NCBI RefSeq assembly: GCF_017916325.1
Contig: NC_090163.1
Span: 441,501-505,500 of the forward strand
Length of the DNA stretch: 64,000 nucleotides
DNA from: Leishmania martiniquensis
Taxonomy: Eukaryota; Euglenozoa; Kinetoplastea; Trypanosomatida; Trypanosomatidae
Direction of reading: 5' to 3'
A program made the position numbers and the translations under genes. This document shows positions 29,650 through 40,804 of this stretch, one piece after another (positions within the stretch are counted from its first letter, which is position 1; every line of letters begins with the position of its first letter). The notes beneath the pieces are model-generated. The model was given only the letters and a program-made list of their open reading frames with translations, did not search any database and was not told where the DNA came from.

Positions 29650-31348
29650 GGTTTGTTGGCGGCCGCGCGTGTGCCGCCCTCACGAGAGGTCCTATGCAGA
29701 GATTTCCCTCTTCCCGCTCTTGCAGCTATCGTACACTTCACGCGTGTACGCGTTGCCGCTTTTTCGTTCTCGCGACCTTGATGACTCTCACACGTGGGCT
29801 TGCGCAGCACAAGGACCGATAGAACCCAAGACTCCTTTGAAAACGAGGACGACGATACCGCACAGGACTATGCTGTGACGAGTGTGCCATGTGTATGGCC
29901 TTGCGAAAAGGGGTAGGCGGGGGGAGGGAGAGAGGGAGCGAGCCATCGCAGCGTCCCTTTTTCGAACAACGTTGCCAGACACACGCCGGAAGCACTCGCG
30001 TCTCACATGCGCTTCACAGGAAACCATCAGGGAGGAATTCGAGTGGGAATTCGCGTGAAACCTCTCTGCCCTCACCTCGGGCGCTAACGAGGGAGCGACC
30101 GCGATAGATACACACATGGTGAAGTGCGCACCTGTTCGACCGAGAAATTCGTGCATGCTGTCTTTCTGTCGCTCCCTGTCTCACACCCGCTCTCCTTCTC
30201 CTTCCCTGTCCTCCTTGCGGCCCTTTAAGGACTCGGTGCAGTCACCATCCTTGATGTCATACACAGGCGAACACTGAAAGCACCCCCGTCTATCATATTC
30301 CCCTCTTCTCGACACGCCCTCTTGCCTCTCTTCTCTGTAGAGAATCCTGTCATATATATTTCTTTGGCTGTCGCAGGTTGCTCTTCATCGCAGTTTTCAA
30401 GTGTGTGCCTTGCACGCCTGCGTGTTCGCTGTCGCTCTTGCTCTTCGCTCGTTGCCGCTGCCCACGCCCCCCCCTACTTCCCCCCTCTCTCTGTCCGTCC
30501 TTGCGCTGTTCTTCACTCTGCCTCTCTGCTCCCCCCCTTTCCAACTCCATAGAGTGCACTCCATCGTTCCTATATCGAGGTTTCCGAATGAGAAAATCGA
30601 CGTGCCCCTGTGACTGTGTCGCACCTGTCACCGTCGCGTGCCCCCCCCACCCTCCCCCATATCTCTCTCTCGTTCTTCTTTCGCATCGCGCACTCGTACC
30701 GAGAAGCGAAGGCTGAACGGGCTATCCAGTAGAGAGGCAAAAGGAAGAGAGAAAGAATCGCTGCACCTCAGCGGCAACGCATCACCAGCAAAGACAAAAG
30801 AAAACGTACGCATTCACTGCCAAAGGGGAGTAGAAAGGGAGGTGTGCGCTGGCGTACGCGCTTGCTTTCGCGTACCTTCTAGCCCCTCTCTGTGTGCGCG
30901 TGCGCATGCCTCTCTCGCGCGCCCACCTGCACGCTCGGATAGTCTCCTCTGATTTCCGCACCTTTTTCTGCTGTTTTTCTTTTGGTGGTGGTGGTGAAGC
31001 GTCTCTTCACCCACTCCCTCGCCAACTGAGGGGTGCGTCTACGCAAAGCCTACGAAAAGGGCAACAAAAAGAAGGAATCAAAGAACAGTTCCCAGCAGTA
31101 TACATATATTCATATATATACATATATATATATTCACACATTGCGGTGTTTCTGTCGGTCTGTTTGTTTCAGCAACTGGTCACAACCACACAAGCGGCGC
31201 AAGAAGGCGGCAGCTCTCTGCATTGGACCTGTGAGCGGGAAAGTGGCGGAGACAGAAAGAGTGTGTGAGAGAGAGAGCGTCCTCGTCGCTCGCCTTTTCG
31301 TTGGCTCTCTTATTGCCGCCGCCGTCCCTTCGCCCTTTGAGCGCCGCC
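29650..31348. other. Spacer before the P450 reductase gene
   Basis: No coding frame. It contains C/T tracts at about 30440-30545 and 30636-30670, a TA-rich run at 31099-31134 and a C/T-rich stretch at 31280-31336. The first AG after the last tract is 31340-31341, only seven bases before the ATG, so an upstream acceptor may be used as well. Confidence 0.55.
31099..31134. repeat. (TA)n-rich microsatellite
   Basis: An imperfect TATACATATAT-type run of about 36 bases, the most A/T-rich stretch in an otherwise GC-rich window. It lies about 215 bases before the reductase start. Confidence 0.85.
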
Positions 31349-33295
31349 ATGTCGTTCTTCTACATTTTTGCCACGGTACTGATCACCCTGGCAGGCTATC
31401 TTTACTTCCAGCTTAGCCGGCAGGCCTCCAGAGGCTATGTCGGCGCATCCTTGGCCGCCAATCCTAATCACTGGGAGTCTGGCGCAGTGTCTCCCACGCC
31501 TGCGAATCCCATCAGCGGCAGTGGCGCAGCCGCCACGGATCAGAAGGAGGTAACCGTCCTCTATGGGTCGCAGACAGGCACGGCTGAGATGTTTGCCAAG
31601 ACCCTGACCCGCGAGGGGGCGAAGCTTGGTGTGCCCATCAGGGTGTGCGATGTTGACTGCTACGAGGCCAGCAACGTCGAGTACGAGCGTCTTGTCATTC
31701 TAATCTGTGCAACTTACGGCGAGGGCGAACCGACGGACACCATGAAGAACTTCCATGACTGGATGATGGACGAATGTCGCTCTCCCGGGGAGGAGCTGGC
31801 GAACGTCAGATACGCCGTGTTCGGCCTTGGTGATCGTCAATACAAGTACTTCTGCGAGGAGGGCATCGTAATGGACCGCCGTTTTGAAGAGCTCGGGGCG
31901 CAACGCATTTTTGGTCTTGGCTGCGGCGACTCCGGCAACGGGCAGCTGGAGGAGCAATTCGATGAGTGGTGTAGGGATCTCTGGCCCGCGGTGGGGCGCG
32001 CGCTGAATATCACTATTAAGCAGAACTCGGAGGAGCCGGTGGAGCCACAGTGCCGACTGAAATACTGGGAGGAGGCCGAGGAGCCGCTCGCGTTCCCCAA
32101 GACGACGTCCGTTCTGGAGCCGACGCAGCGCCTGCCAGTGTGGGTGCCCGTCATTCGCAACGAGGAGCTGCTGCGCAAGGCGGAGGGGTACAGCACCCGC
32201 GCCATCGACTTCAGCATCGGCGACACGATCATCTCCTACCAAGCCGGCGATCACCTTGGCATCCTGCCGTGCAACGGAGATGAGCTTGTCACAGAATACC
32301 TGCGCACTCTTGGCATCTCCGACGAGGAGGCCAGTCGCGTCTTCTCCTTGCAGGACAAGAAGACTCTGAAAAATGTCCTCCCAGCGCGTGTGTCGGCGCG
32401 CACGGCGTTCAAGTGGTACATCGATCTTGCTGGACCCCCGAAGAAGTCGACGCTGCGTGCCTTTGCCCACTGTTGCACCGACCCCGCAGAGAAGGAGGAG
32501 CTGCTGCGCATTCTTCGGGTGAACCCGGGCGCCCAAAAAGCGTTCTCTAAGCTTTCTGGGAAGCTGCGTACCATGCTAGGATTCCTGCGGAAGTTCAACT
32601 CTGCCAAGGTGCCTCTCTCCTTCTTCCTCGAGCTTATGCCGCGCATCGCGCCCCGTTACTACTCCATCGCCTCCGACCCCTTGGCCACCCCGACCTCCGT
32701 GGGGACAACGGTCGGCATCGTCGATGGTGGCCTGTGCACGAGCATGCTGGCGAGGATGCAGGTGGGCGACAAGGTGCCCGTATTTGTGCGCAAGTCCACC
32801 TTTCATCTCCCGATGCGGCATAAGGAGCGGCCGGTGGTGATGATTGGCGCAGGCACCGGCGTGGCGCCCTACATCGGTTTCATTGCGCGCCGTCGGGTCT
32901 GGAAGAAGAAGGGTACGGAGCTGGGCAAGTCCATCCTCTTCTTTGGCTGCCGCCGGCATTCGGAGGATCACATCTTCGAGGACTACTGCACAGAGGCCCT
33001 TCACGAAGGGGTCCTATCCATCCTAGACGTTGCGTACAGCCGTGATCAGGACCATAGGGTGTACGTGCAGCACCGGATGAGGGAGCGAGGTGCGGAGGTA
33101 TGGGAAATGCTCGCCTCTGGCGCCAACGTTTACATCTGCGGTGATGCGAAGCGCATGGCGAAGGACGTGGAGGCCGAGCTCAAGCGCATCGTGGAGGTGG
33201 AGGGCAAGATGTCACGCGGGGCCGCTATTGACTACATTGGAAGGATGGAAAAGGAAGCGCGCTACCTCAAGGATGTGTGGTCGTCTGCGCTGTAG
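31349..33295 (+). CDS. NADPH-cytochrome P450 reductase
   Basis: A 648-residue diflavin reductase that moves electrons from NADPH through FAD and FMN to P450 enzymes and related ER acceptors. Residues 1-25 form an N-terminal membrane anchor (FFYIFATVLITLAGYLYF). The FMN domain starts at VLYGSQTGTAE (phosphate loop Ser74-Thr78) and includes ATYGEGEPTDT and GLGDRQYKYF. The FAD domain has RYYSIASD (436-443). The NADPH domain has GAGTGVAPYIGF (500-511) and FFGCRRHSED. The end, DVWSSAL with Trp644, is the conserved aromatic that stacks on the FAD. The order and size match the family. In Leishmania, likely partners are the sterol-synthesis P450s in the ER. The frame runs back to a GTG at 31265, but the ATG at 31349 is the first and starts the anchor. 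Confidence 0.95.
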   Translation: MSFFYIFATVLITLAGYLYFQLSRQASRGYVGASLAANPNHWESGAVSPTPANPISGSGAAATDQKEVTVLYGSQTGTAEMFAKTLTREGAKLGVPIRVCDVDCYEASNVEYERLVILICATYGEGEPTDTMKNFHDWMMDECRSPGEELANVRYAVFGLGDRQYKYFCEEGIVMDRRFEELGAQRIFGLGCGDSGNGQLEEQFDEWCRDLWPAVGRALNITIKQNSEEPVEPQCRLKYWEEAEEPLAFPKTTSVLEPTQRLPVWVPVIRNEELLRKAEGYSTRAIDFSIGDTIISYQAGDHLGILPCNGDELVTEYLRTLGISDEEASRVFSLQDKKTLKNVLPARVSARTAFKWYIDLAGPPKKSTLRAFAHCCTDPAEKEELLRILRVNPGAQKAFSKLSGKLRTMLGFLRKFNSAKVPLSFFLELMPRIAPRYYSIASDPLATPTSVGTTVGIVDGGLCTSMLARMQVGDKVPVFVRKSTFHLPMRHKERPVVMIGAGTGVAPYIGFIARRRVWKKKGTELGKSILFFGCRRHSEDHIFEDYCTEALHEGVLSILDVAYSRDQDHRVYVQHRMRERGAEVWEMLASGANVYICGDAKRMAKDVEAELKRIVEVEGKMSRGAAIDYIGRMEKEARYLKDVWSSAL

Positions 33296-34757
33296 GTAAG
33301 GCTGGCCTCCGCGTATGGAGAGGAATGGGGGTGGGGCAACACATTTTTTTTCCTTTGGCTCTTCGATGGAATGCGATCATGTGCGCAGCGATACCCAGGG
33401 AGGAAGCGACCACCCATGCGGGGCAAGTTTGCGGCTGTAGGGGTGCATAAAGGGGCGGGCTGAGTGGGCCGTTGGGACCAAAGAAGAGGAAGTGGCCCAG
33501 AGGCGAGGCGCGCAGCCGCCAAGACGCTGAAGGGGAGGGGGAGGTGCAACGTTTCGCCTTCTTTTCTGTATTCTTTTCGGTTCTGTTTCCTCTTTTTCGC
33601 GATGTTGCTGTTCGTTGTCGGTTTCACAGCGCTCTACCCCTCCCCTTCCACATACACACACACGCACGCACACACCGCCCTCGCTCCCCTTTTTTTCGCC
33701 CGCCACCAACTTCCCATGGATGGACCGTCTGTGCGACTGTGAAGGTCACATGTTCTCTTTGCCGTTGTGGCTCCGTCTTCCTTCCGAGGCTTCAGCTCAC
33801 CGCCTTGCGCTTGATGGCCTTCGCCCTGTGCTATTCCCACCGATCTGCGGCTGGGTCTCTACTCCCCCCCTTCTTTCTCTTTCTCTCTTTCACCTTGACT
33901 ACTCGCAGCGCATGTATGAAGGCCCGGACACCTTGTCACCCTGCCTCGGCTCTCTCTCGGTGATCTTTACTGAACTTGTAAAGTCCGTGCGCCCCCTCCC
34001 CCTCCCTCGCTTGCACACACACACAAACACACGTAAGTCTACGCTAAACAGAGGTTGCGAAAAAAAGTGGTGCGTGAGAGGTGGTCGGAGCAGACTCTGA
34101 CACATTCTAAGCAGCAAAGGAAAACAGCAGATGCAGCGACGCAGAATTCGAGGATGTGGCGCGAGAGGGGGGCGTGCCCTTGGTGGGCCCCTGATCATGT
34201 CTATCAACCCAGTCTCTCTCGATCTCAGAGGCAGAAAGGAGGGCAGGTACACGGCGACGACAGCCTCACTAGGGGGGGAGGTCGGCCGTACTCGGACGCG
34301 ATGAGGTCGCATCGGCCCCGCTCCTCAAACTATGAGGCACGCACACCAACAGAGACCAATCGCCACTCCACATGATGAGCTCTTCGCTCATCTATTACCT
34401 TGCTCTCCCTACTCTCCCCTCCTTTCTGCTCATATACATGTATATGTGGTGCCCTCTTGTTCGAATGGCGCGTACCTGTGTCGGCACTGCCTCCCTGATT
34501 TGTGAACATCCTTTTTATGTTGGTTCTGTTGCTGCCAACTGCCTGTTCGTTCACCTGCACGCAAACTCAGGTGCTGCGTCGCTCACCGCCTTGCCCCACG
34601 ACCATCTTCACAAGTGAACCTGTGCACTAGCGACCGTGCCCCTTCGCCCACAGACAGCCCAGCGCAGCACTACATAAAACGGTCTCCTCCAGCACCCATC
34701 ACGAGTGTCCGTGACTCTACCTCTCTTCTCCGCATCCCTGCCCCCCCCACTGTCACC
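33296..34757. other. Spacer before the BILBO1-like gene
   Basis: No coding frame. It includes CA runs near 33652-33675 and 34012-34030 and pyrimidine tracts near 33850-33895 and 34400-34430. A short tract (34720-34750) lies just before the ATG at 34758. Confidence 0.5.
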
Positions 34758-36077
34758 ATGTCCTTCATGTTGATGGCCTGCACGGATATACGGGGGGAGA
34801 AAGTGAACATCGAGCTCCCCTTTGAGCAGCCACCAGCCTCAGTGGATATACTGCGCACGTTCCTGGAGCTCCTATTCCGTCAAGAGGAGGAGGCCATCAA
34901 ATGTTCGATGGGCTACACGGACACACGGGCGTGCGAGCCGTTCACGATCACCCGCCTGCAACGCTACGACGACGACTCGCAGAGCTGGGCGGATGTCACC
35001 TCCATCGACGTGCTTCAAACGTACGACCAGCTCTATGTGTTTCGCAAGAACAGCACCAAGGCAGACATCTCCACCCAGCGAGAGCTGCCACCGCCGCGGG
35101 TGTCTGAATACTTCTACGACCTGGCGGCCCCCGGGCCCTTTCACACACCACGCGTGTCATCGCACCCGAGAGAAAATGGCGCCGCTGCCGCTTCTGCTCC
35201 GATCAGCGGCCACGTTCGGAGCGTCTCACCGAACCAGGTGCGTCCCAGCGCTAGAGGCAGCCCCTACAGGGGCAGTGGGGCCTCTAACTCCGCGCCTGCG
35301 ATTCGGCCTTCGGAGCGCTACCTCAAAGATGACTCTTACCCAGCGTCAGTGACGCCGCCTACGAGTACGTCGGGGGCGCCCATACCGCCGCCGCCGTCGT
35401 CGACCTTCTATTACAAAGAGCGCACCACGCCGGAGCGGGTGGAGTACCTCTTTTCCTTTGGTAGGCAGTCGAGTGATGGCGCGGTGCTTACGTTGCCGTC
35501 GTTTGAGCACATTTTTCGCATGGGCAGTATTGCCTTTCCAGCTGAGGTCTTGCAAGACCTCTTCGCTCACTTTGCCACCCGTGAAGAGGGCGGTGGTGAG
35601 GACACGTCGACTATGAGCGAGGAGGGCTTTCAGGAGTTCGCCATGTACTTCCCAGTGCTGGTGAACATCACGTACCAGCGCATCACAAATCAGAATCGCG
35701 AAGAGGCAATTCGTGCAGCCCAGGCGGACAACAATAGGCAGGTGAAGAACGCGCGGCGTCGGCTGCAGGATCTGGAGGCTCAACTCGTAGCCGCACGCAG
35801 GGAGCTGCAGCAGGGGGAACAGCGCCAGGCTCGCCTCCAGGAAGACCTCTACAACCTTAATGTGCAGCGTGATCCCGACTACTGCCAAGAGGAGCAGAAG
35901 CTCCTGGACAAGGAGGTAAGCGTCTTCAAGTATCGTGAGCGGCTGTCCCGCGAGGAGCGCGACTATGAGCGGCTTGCTATCGAGCGACGGAAGCGCGCTA
36001 TGGCGGCCTCTGCGCGTGCCCAGTCGAACTCCCCGCAAGGAGCATACGACCCGAACCGCTACGGTCCCCGTGATTAG
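34758..36077 (+). CDS. BILBO1-like protein: ubiquitin-like N-terminus, EF-hand-like region, coiled coil
   Basis: A 439-residue protein. The first ~95 residues (ACTDIRGEKVNIELPF, later QTYDQLYVFRKN) resemble, from memory, the ubiquitin-like N-terminal domain of BILBO1, the trypanosome flagellar-pocket-collar scaffold. A Pro/Ser-rich linker follows to about 215. Residues about 225-320 look like a degenerate EF-hand pair (VLTLPSFEHIFRMG, MSEEGFQEFAMYFP), and residues about 325-425 form a coiled coil rich in Arg, Glu and Gln. The same order, globular domain then EF-hands then coiled coil, occurs in BILBO1, but this protein is shorter and the loops lack clear calcium ligands. It may be a paralogue or another cytoskeletal scaffold. 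The frame runs up to a GTG at 34614; 34758 is the first in-frame ATG, in a CACCATG context. Confidence 0.8.
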   Translation: MSFMLMACTDIRGEKVNIELPFEQPPASVDILRTFLELLFRQEEEAIKCSMGYTDTRACEPFTITRLQRYDDDSQSWADVTSIDVLQTYDQLYVFRKNSTKADISTQRELPPPRVSEYFYDLAAPGPFHTPRVSSHPRENGAAAASAPISGHVRSVSPNQVRPSARGSPYRGSGASNSAPAIRPSERYLKDDSYPASVTPPTSTSGAPIPPPPSSTFYYKERTTPERVEYLFSFGRQSSDGAVLTLPSFEHIFRMGSIAFPAEVLQDLFAHFATREEGGGEDTSTMSEEGFQEFAMYFPVLVNITYQRITNQNREEAIRAAQADNNRQVKNARRRLQDLEAQLVAARRELQQGEQRQARLQEDLYNLNVQRDPDYCQEEQKLLDKEVSVFKYRERLSREERDYERLAIERRKRAMAASARAQSNSPQGAYDPNRYGPRD

Positions 36078-39000
36078 CCCTTTCGCTCCTCCGTCGACGG
36101 CATCCTTTTTTGTTTTTTTTTGTCATCGCGCGCGCTTGGAGAGCTACAGAGCCGATTAGACACCTAGCGGAAGGAAGAGTGGGTGAGGGGGAGCTGGGAG
36201 GTCCACTACACCAACCATGCACTGGCACACTCACTCGGGAAGCCCAGCTAGCACTACCCGCAACCCATGACTGCTGATGCAGCGTTTTGCGTATGTATGC
36301 GTGGGCGTCGGCGCACGTGTGCGTCTATGCTCGTGTGCGCACGCACATCATCTGCTATCGGGCAGCGGCGCGTAGAAAGTGGGATATGCTAACGCGTATG
36401 CCTGTTCCCTTCGTTTTTTTTCTCGAGATGCCTCCCCGCAGGCGCGCCTGCAGCGACTGGCGTAGCGGCGTGCCCTCGCCGCCTCTTCTCCGCCTCCCTT
36501 TCAGTCCACTCGATCTTCATAGACACCTCATCGCCAAAGAAAGGTGGGTCATCGGCTCTTCGGCGCAAATTGTCGTCTTCGCTGTTGGGTGTTTTTCCTT
36601 TGTTTCTGTATGTTTGCAGACTCTCTGCCCCATCGACATCATGGCCCTGTGTCCTCGGCGACACCGTGGCTGTTTTGTGGGAGGCGGAGGCACAAGCCTC
36701 ACATGTGATGCTTCGTCTACTCCCGCCTGGGACCTGTGATCACGACGCCCTGAACTGGGGTGATGCACGCCGCCAGAGGCGACTGAGAGGGCACACACAT
36801 AAAAAATAGAGAGAGATGTGGCGTAGCGCCGCACTGTGGTGCTAGGTGTGCTTGAAGGTCGCAGACGTACCCGAAAGAGCCGCCAACCGACCATGCGCAG
36901 CTTCTAGTCTATGAAATAGAGCTGGGTGGTAGAGCCTGGCACTCTTCAAGGGGCTGGGGTGGGGTGAGGGGGCAGATCACAGAGGACCGCCTCTCATAGG
37001 CGATGCTTACTCCGCATCCAGTTTGGCGCGTACTCGCTTCGCAATGCCAGACGCTCTTTGGTTTCCGTTTCATGGCGTTCGTCATCGCCTTACATGCCTT
37101 TCACTATCTTCAGCTTGGCCGTGCCTTTCCCTCCTCTGTTCCCTTGCACCCTGACATTGCCTTCATTTCAGTCACTCGCACACAGGCACAGTGGCAAGGA
37201 GCTGCACTCCTTCATAGGCAGCTCGCGCTTTCTCTTGTCTCTCCTCTTCACCGCCCTGTAGCACCTCATTTTGTTTTCGTCATTGCACTGACTGCACTAC
37301 ACGCTGACGCGCCTCAGCTGTGTATTTCCAAGAAAGCGAGCATCTCCTTTCTTTGCTCCGCTTCACCACCGCACCTTTCTCTTTCACTCTTTGGCCTCAT
37401 CAAAAGATCGCTGGCGTGCGTGCAGGCGCTTGCGAGTGTGCTTAACTGCTGAGCACATTTCCTTCATATCTGCGTCTCACTCTCTGTGTCTGTTAGCGTC
37501 GGCGCTGTACCGGCTTCTTGCCTTCTCATCCACGCCACGCTGCGCACAGGCATACGCACTAGCCTGCTCATTCGAGTTGCTTCTGCGCACCACTGTACTT
37601 TTATGGCTGATACCGCTCGCGGCAGATATACATCCCTTGAAAAAAAACGTATCTTTGCTTTACAGCCTCCCTCTCTAAGACACTGTCGCTGCATAATCTT
37701 CTCTGACGGCCCTTCTCTCATTCCTAGTTTTTTCCCAATCGGACCTGCAATACACACGTGTGTCTCACTATTGTTTTTCTTTTTTTTCGCGCTGGTCCTC
37801 TTTTTATCATTACTATTATTATTTCTGAGGAAGCGCCTTGATCTCCTCAACAAATCGCACGTTGTTGCGGAAGACGTGGCGTCTCGCCTCTTCCATGCAC
37901 TTGTAGTGTGTGTGCCTCTTTCTCTGTTTTGCCGTGGGTATTTCTCTGTTTGCATGCTCTTGTCCGCGCCCCTATATGGAACTCAATCGCTTCGAAGAAC
38001 ATAAATCTGTCGTCCGCTTTTCATACCAGTGGTGAGAGCCTGTCTCTCTCTATCTGACTCGGACGCTTCCTCGATCGCCTCCTCCCCCCCTTTGCAGAAG
38101 ACTCTCTGAGGCACTCATTGCCTCCCTCTCCGCTGCCCGCTCTCTCTTTTTGCTTCGCTCTGCATCTCTTCTGTATTTTTTTTGGTGGTGAACATCGTTG
38201 CCTTTTCTGTTTCCGCTCCGCCCTCCCCTCCGCTCAACCCTTCAGAGACTCCTCGTTTTCGCCATCTTTTGCTCGAAGCAGCGCCTCCTCCCCACCCATC
38301 CCCCTCCCCTCGCACTTGACGCTGCCGTTCTTTTCCTTCTCAGTGCGTCTACGGCTCACATCGTCTTTGTTTTGTTTTTTTTATCCTTCGATTTACATAT
38401 GTGAGGTCTCGGCCAGCGCCTTTGTTTCTTCCGCACGGGGCTGTGTCGTTCTCCCTCCCCCCTCTCTTTCTCCTAAAAGGCCGACAGCAAAAGAGGGGCG
38501 AGTGGCAGGGAGTGCACACATACACTCCTTTTGTGCATCAAAGAGTGCACGCACAGGGACGCGACCGTAGTATCACTCTATTTTTTTTAATCGATTGCGA
38601 TTATACCGTTAGCGTGCGGTGTCGCCTCACATCGCTCCACTCAGCTATCTCGCACCCTCGCACACACACACGCATGTAACGCCGCAGCGAGTATTATTAC
38701 GCTCTCTCTCTTTCTTTCATTCCAGTGCCCGCGCTCACAACCCTTCTTCCCTTGCCACCTCTCTCCTCCCCCGAATCCTTCACAGTCTGCGTGTGTGTCC
38801 CCCTCCCCCTCCTCCATCGCGTGATCTGTTTATGAATATTTGTTCGCTCTATTTATTGCATCTATCTCCTTTTCTTCCCCATTTGAGCTGACTAGGGGCA
38901 GGGAGAAGTAAGGGGAGGGGGGGAAGGGCCGCGCAGTCGTTTCCGGGCTCGCTTCCTCCGGCCCTCGTGATCGAAGCCTCTTTTCTTTTTTTGCTGTTTG

Positions 39001-40804
39001 TTTTGCGCCACCGCCTCTGTGCAAATCTTTCTTCCTCACTCGCCCTCACTCGGTGGGGCGTATGTGCTTGATCGCTGTCTCGGTTTTCTCATCCAGTCTA
39101 TTGTTTCTCGTCGACTCCCCCTCCCTCCTCCTCTCCACATATACATAAAAGATTTGCTCTTTTATTTTGAACATCTATACTTGTCCTCTGTGCACTGTGG
39201 TAGCAGCCGCTCATTATCTCACCTCAGTGCCCTCACCAGCCAAAGTTGCCAATGCATACTTCTCCCCTCGTCTAACACACACACACATACACACAAAGTT
39301 AGTGGTAAAGCACGCAACGACACGCAAGCAGGTAGGATTGCCTGAGAAGAGTACCCCCCTACAGCCGCTCTTTTCCTCAGCCCCCCCCCACCTGCGCGTG
39401 CGTGCGAGTGTGCTCCTGCACCAGGCCAACGGACTCGTCACCTGACTGCGCCTTTCCTCCTCCTCTCCCCCTTCCCCTTTCTTCCTTATTCCCCTCCGTT
39501 TGCTGCCTCAACGGAGCGCCGTAGAGGTGGGGTGCACGCTGGGGTCCTCACGTCCACCAGCCTCTTTGCCCCCTCCGGTCACTCGCTTTGTCTGCCCTTC
39601 CCCCCCCGAGTCGCCACCGATCCCGCTCTCAGGGGTCGAGGACACACGCACACATACACCTCTTGCCTCGCTGATTCGATCATTTCCTCGCTACGGGAGC
39701 ATACCCTCCTCATCTCACCTTAAACATTTATCTTTGCTCCTCCCCTTCATCTCCTCTCTTTCCGCCTCCCTCTTCAGCCTCTCTGCAGCACGCTCTCTCC
39801 ATCTCTGCCAGCTCCCCCACCGACTTCCTTCTATTCTGCCTCTCAAAACTCGACTTGTGTGCGTGCGTCATTTATACCCCTCCCCCTCTCCCTTTCTTAC
39901 CCGCTCGTTACCGTTTGCGCGCCCAACTGGGGGTCTTTCACCCCTCGGCGACAGTCTTCTCCTTCGGATTCGTCTCAAACGGCCGTCCGAAGAAAAACAA
40001 AGTTGAAAGGAAACGCGCACACGAGCAGAGAGCAGAGCTGTGAGTTATTGTTACCATTATTCCTTCGGTCTTTCACGTATACGTCGGCCCGCCCCCTCCC
40101 CCTTCCCCTCCTCTCTTGACGTCCTTCTCGAGTGGTGTTTGAGTGACGGTTGGGTTTCTCCGGCCCCCCTTTTTGCTGTTCCTTTTTTGTTTTTGTATGC
40201 GGCGGGTGTCAGGGCGTAGGCAGCCTCCCCCCTCCTCTCCTCTCCTCTGCGTTTGCTCCATTGCTCGCATTCGTGCCGGTGACAGCTGTGGGGGTGTGGG
40301 GCTTCTATATGGTATCACGGGCTCGAAGGCGGCAATAAGTTCACCCATCGAGACGCCTTTCGCGCACGCACCCCCTCTTGCCCCTTCTCCCTCCCCGAGC
40401 ATCTTCTGAGGCTCGTGCAGCCCCCCCTCCCCTCAGCAGCGTGTACGCGTTGGGGATTGAGGAGGCGCGACGAATACACACGTGTGCGTAGCACACGGCG
40501 CCATATACAGCCTCATCTGGCTCACAACAAAGTATCAGGGCCCCTTCAGAATCGTGGCTGACGAGATCTCCCGAGCCCGCCTTAAAGAGACGTGACTGCG
40601 CTCGTGGGCCTTGTGCTGACTACCAACAAGTGGGCGGACTGAACTCCCCTCGAGTCTCATCGGTGGAGCGCAGACCGTCAAGTTGGGAGAGAAACAAGCA
40701 CCGCTTCTCAACGCAACGGCTGCCGCAGAGGCTCCGCTGCCTCTTTATACACCCCTCTTGCTCATCCCCGCGCGAGGGCGCGAGCGACCATTCGAAAACG
40801 CAGC
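36078..40804. other. 4.7-kb pyrimidine-rich gene-free stretch
   Basis: The longest gene-free stretch in the window. All open frames are rich in Ser, Leu, Phe, Cys and Arg and lack coding bias. From about 37000 to 40400 the + strand is almost continuously C/T-rich, with CA runs near 38661-38673 and 39279-39297, and many AG dinucleotides that could serve as splice acceptors. The last 400 bases change to mixed composition before the next gene. It may contain long UTRs, non-coding transcripts or very short genes. Confidence 0.6.

Noticed and set aside
31700..32536. 278-codon minus-strand frame inside P450 reductase
   Set aside because: Antisense shadow; the + strand encodes conserved FMN and FAD domains here.
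37486..38004. 172-codon + frame in the longest spacer
   Set aside because: A Phe/Leu run looks like a membrane helix but comes from a T-rich tract; no coding bias and no acceptor that singles it out.
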